Assembly (NCBI RefSeq): GCF_945859705.1
Contig: NC_079136.1
Coordinates: forward strand, 49,800,094 to 49,864,093
Length of the DNA stretch: 64,000 nucleotides
Reading direction: 5' to 3'
Source: Episyrphus balteatus
Lineage: Eukaryota > Arthropoda > Insecta > Diptera > Syrphidae
Every line of letters starts with the position of its first letter. Positions within the stretch are counted from its first letter, which is position 1. The notes under the pieces are model-generated. The model saw only the letters and a program-made list of their open reading frames with translations. It ran no database searches and was not told the DNA's origin. Shown piece after piece: positions 62,001-64,000 of the stretch. A program made the translations under genes and the position numbers.

Positions 62001-64000
62001 TCTGATTAGTACAGGAAATATAGGCATTACATTAAAAAAAAAATTGTTACCCTCGTGAAACTTGTAAAAAAATCTTTTTTTTTTTAAACAATGATCAAAA
62101 GAGTTTTTAAGAAAATTTTGAGTGGAAAGGTGTTTTTTTTTTGTAGGAGAGAAGAAGTTAAAACCAATTATTTGTATTTCTTTTTATGAACCAAAAATAG
62201 CTCCAAACAAACTTTTAGCCCAGCACATTTCCCTTCCTCGAAAAAGACCCTTTCATCCAAAATGATAGAATTTAGTATGACCTCCTTAGAATTATTGGCT
62301 CTTATTATAACATAATATTATTACTAGATTTCAATTGGGTGCAATTTATCAATTTTTTTTTTTTTTTTTTTGTTTCATTAGCTCAATAAAATTTTCAATT
62401 TTTAATGAAAATGACAATTAACAAGTTTATACAAAAGTAGTTAACGTAAACGTAATACACGAACTATTGGTTTAATTACAAAAATTTCTCCTTCCTCGAA
62501 AAAAACACTGTGTTACAAAATAAAAATCATGTCAATTACTTTGGAAATAGCAAGGTTGTAGGTATTACTGAGTAAATCATATTTCGGCACTTAAAATTTT
62601 TCGTACACCCTCAAAATTTCAAGTTATCGTCAAAAAACCGTTTTTCAATGTTTTCAGATTTCAACGATTTTTTTACTCAGCCATTTTTCGGTCAGTTTCA
62701 GATTTTTTACAGTTCTAAACAGAAGAATACTTGTTCTTTTTGAAAATATTTTTTTTAGTATGCTCAAGCACCAAATTGGGTGTAGATTTTATGGGCTGAA
62801 TCTCAAAGTACAACTTTTTTTCACCGTTTTTTTAGAGTTCGGAGACCGTTTTAAGCTACATTTTGTGTTTTGGAATTTTTGTTTTATAAACAGTTTTATT
62901 GTTCTATTTATGTTCAATCAAGAAAGCTTTTACTCATTAAAAACAGTTAGAAATTGTGGTTTTTTTTTTATTCGAGAAAGAAATTTAAATTTTTTGCAAA
63001 AAAACCCCAATTTTCATGATTTTTTGAAATTTTATCAAAATTTTGATGGTGTTTGGGAAAAATTGACTTCAGATTCAACACGTCAAAATACTTAAAGATA
63101 GGCAGGTCCGGTCAAAAATTTGGCAATTTTATTTTTTGGCTTGTGTTATCATGGGCAAGAAAAAATGAACAGTATTAAAAATATATAATCTGAGCTACCA
63201 AAATCGATATCCAAATTTTTTAAACGTAGTTTAACATTAACAGAATAACATTTTTTTATTTCAATGGGGTTCTTTTTATTATGACTTGGCTTTAGCAATA
63301 AACCCACATTTTCTCTCTACACCGAAATCTATTTCATAAATTCACATGACAAAGACAACATTTTTAATAAAGTTCGTAAGAGAACCAATATAATTATACC
63401 ATTGATTGCCTCTGACTTATTGTGAATTTTCCCTATTTCCAAAAAAAAAAAAAAATACCCTTTCAAATTTTTTACATTTTTACCAATTTCAATTGGGGTG
63501 GCTTTTTTGTCATAGCTTTTTTTGGTATACCTACTTATTCTGATTTTCATATTTTCTTTAAAAAACACCCTTTACTCAATATAATTTTGTACACTCTTAG
63601 TTCTTATAACAAACTAATCTTTCTCACCAATTTTAAAAAATAATCAAAATTTGTATAAGCTGTTATTATACCTTCTCACACACAGACAGACACAAACTCA
63701 ACCCCTCAGAAAAACACCCTTTCACCTAAAAAAAGAATAGAAGAACTTTATACTTTTTGCAAAAAATTGTATACTTAAGAAAAAAGATACATGAGCTAGT
63801 TCTTATCTTAAACCTGTGTTGTGTATCCGAAGTAAAAATGAAATCTTCAGCAAGACACCAAGCATCATGAGGAATAACATTTCGGACACAATAAAGCATA
63901 ATTCATATGACTATATCATTGAAATACTAGATTTACAATCAAATAGGTATCTTTTACAATTATTCTTTTGTTTAATTTAAATTTAATTACATTTTCATAA
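59058..64000. other. Unannotated AT-rich right flank
   Basis: Only fragments were seen: an inverted start of the dispersed repeat (59322-59360) and a short piece of its body near 59880-59960. Poly(T) tracts occur at 62347-62370. A less AT-rich patch at 60330-60620 with GGTGGGGGGAGGAAGG may be host regulatory sequence. No exon, RNA gene or transposon end was supported. Confidence 0.45.

Overview
This window is AT-rich eukaryotic DNA. It has one spliced gene with tiny GT-AG introns (56-65 bp), a poly(A) signal, and a dense set of eukaryotic transposons and satellites. The gene is an animal cytosolic sulfotransferase and the introns are insect-sized. The best reading is an insect nuclear genome, probably a fly; the order is an inference. 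No bacterial-type operons, rRNA or CRISPR are present.

Layout. 1-6.6 kb: a hAT-type element (805-3820, 8-bp target duplication) holding a broken non-LTR reverse transcriptase and a small MITE. 6.6-9.7 kb: a four-level nest: a foldback element with 9-bp duplication contains a TA-flanked palindromic mariner-like element, which contains a solo LTR, which contains a minisatellite; a second small MITE sits beside them. 10.1-12.6 kb: two more hAT elements, one with a decayed transposase. 14.9-16.1 kb: the five-exon sulfotransferase, the only convincing complete host gene. 16.8-18.3 kb: a second foldback copy with a perfect 94-bp palindrome, and another palindromic MITE. 18.8-21.1 kb: a 9-bp satellite (about 110 units) split by a long palindromic element whose ends begin CACAGTG with a 5-bp duplication, the Transib pattern. 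23.4-34.7 kb: a 24-bp satellite carrying the palindrome CCCCACGTGGGG (about 160 units), with a 7.4-kb 11-bp satellite (about 670 units) embedded in it. 34.7-43.8 kb: mostly unique DNA, a third foldback copy, a hAT element with a recognisable ZMYM1/P52rIPK-like transposase relic, and a nested inverted-repeat complex. 44-50.9 kb: mostly unrecognised DNA with minisatellites, a 0.5-kb tandem duplication and a tRNA-like relic. 51-59 kb: a TA-flanked element with a second palindromic mariner-like element inside, a diverged pair of 0.9-1-kb repeats, two hAT elements with clean 8-bp duplications, and a TTAA-flanked MITE. 59-64 kb: nothing recognised.

Apart from the sulfotransferase, essentially nothing here looks like a working gene. 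The very long open frames across the satellites (up to 2133 codons) come from repeat units that lack stop codons, not from proteins. Many insertion boundaries are so clean that the order of insertions can be read directly. All family assignments come from termini, target duplications and short motifs read by eye; no database search was run.
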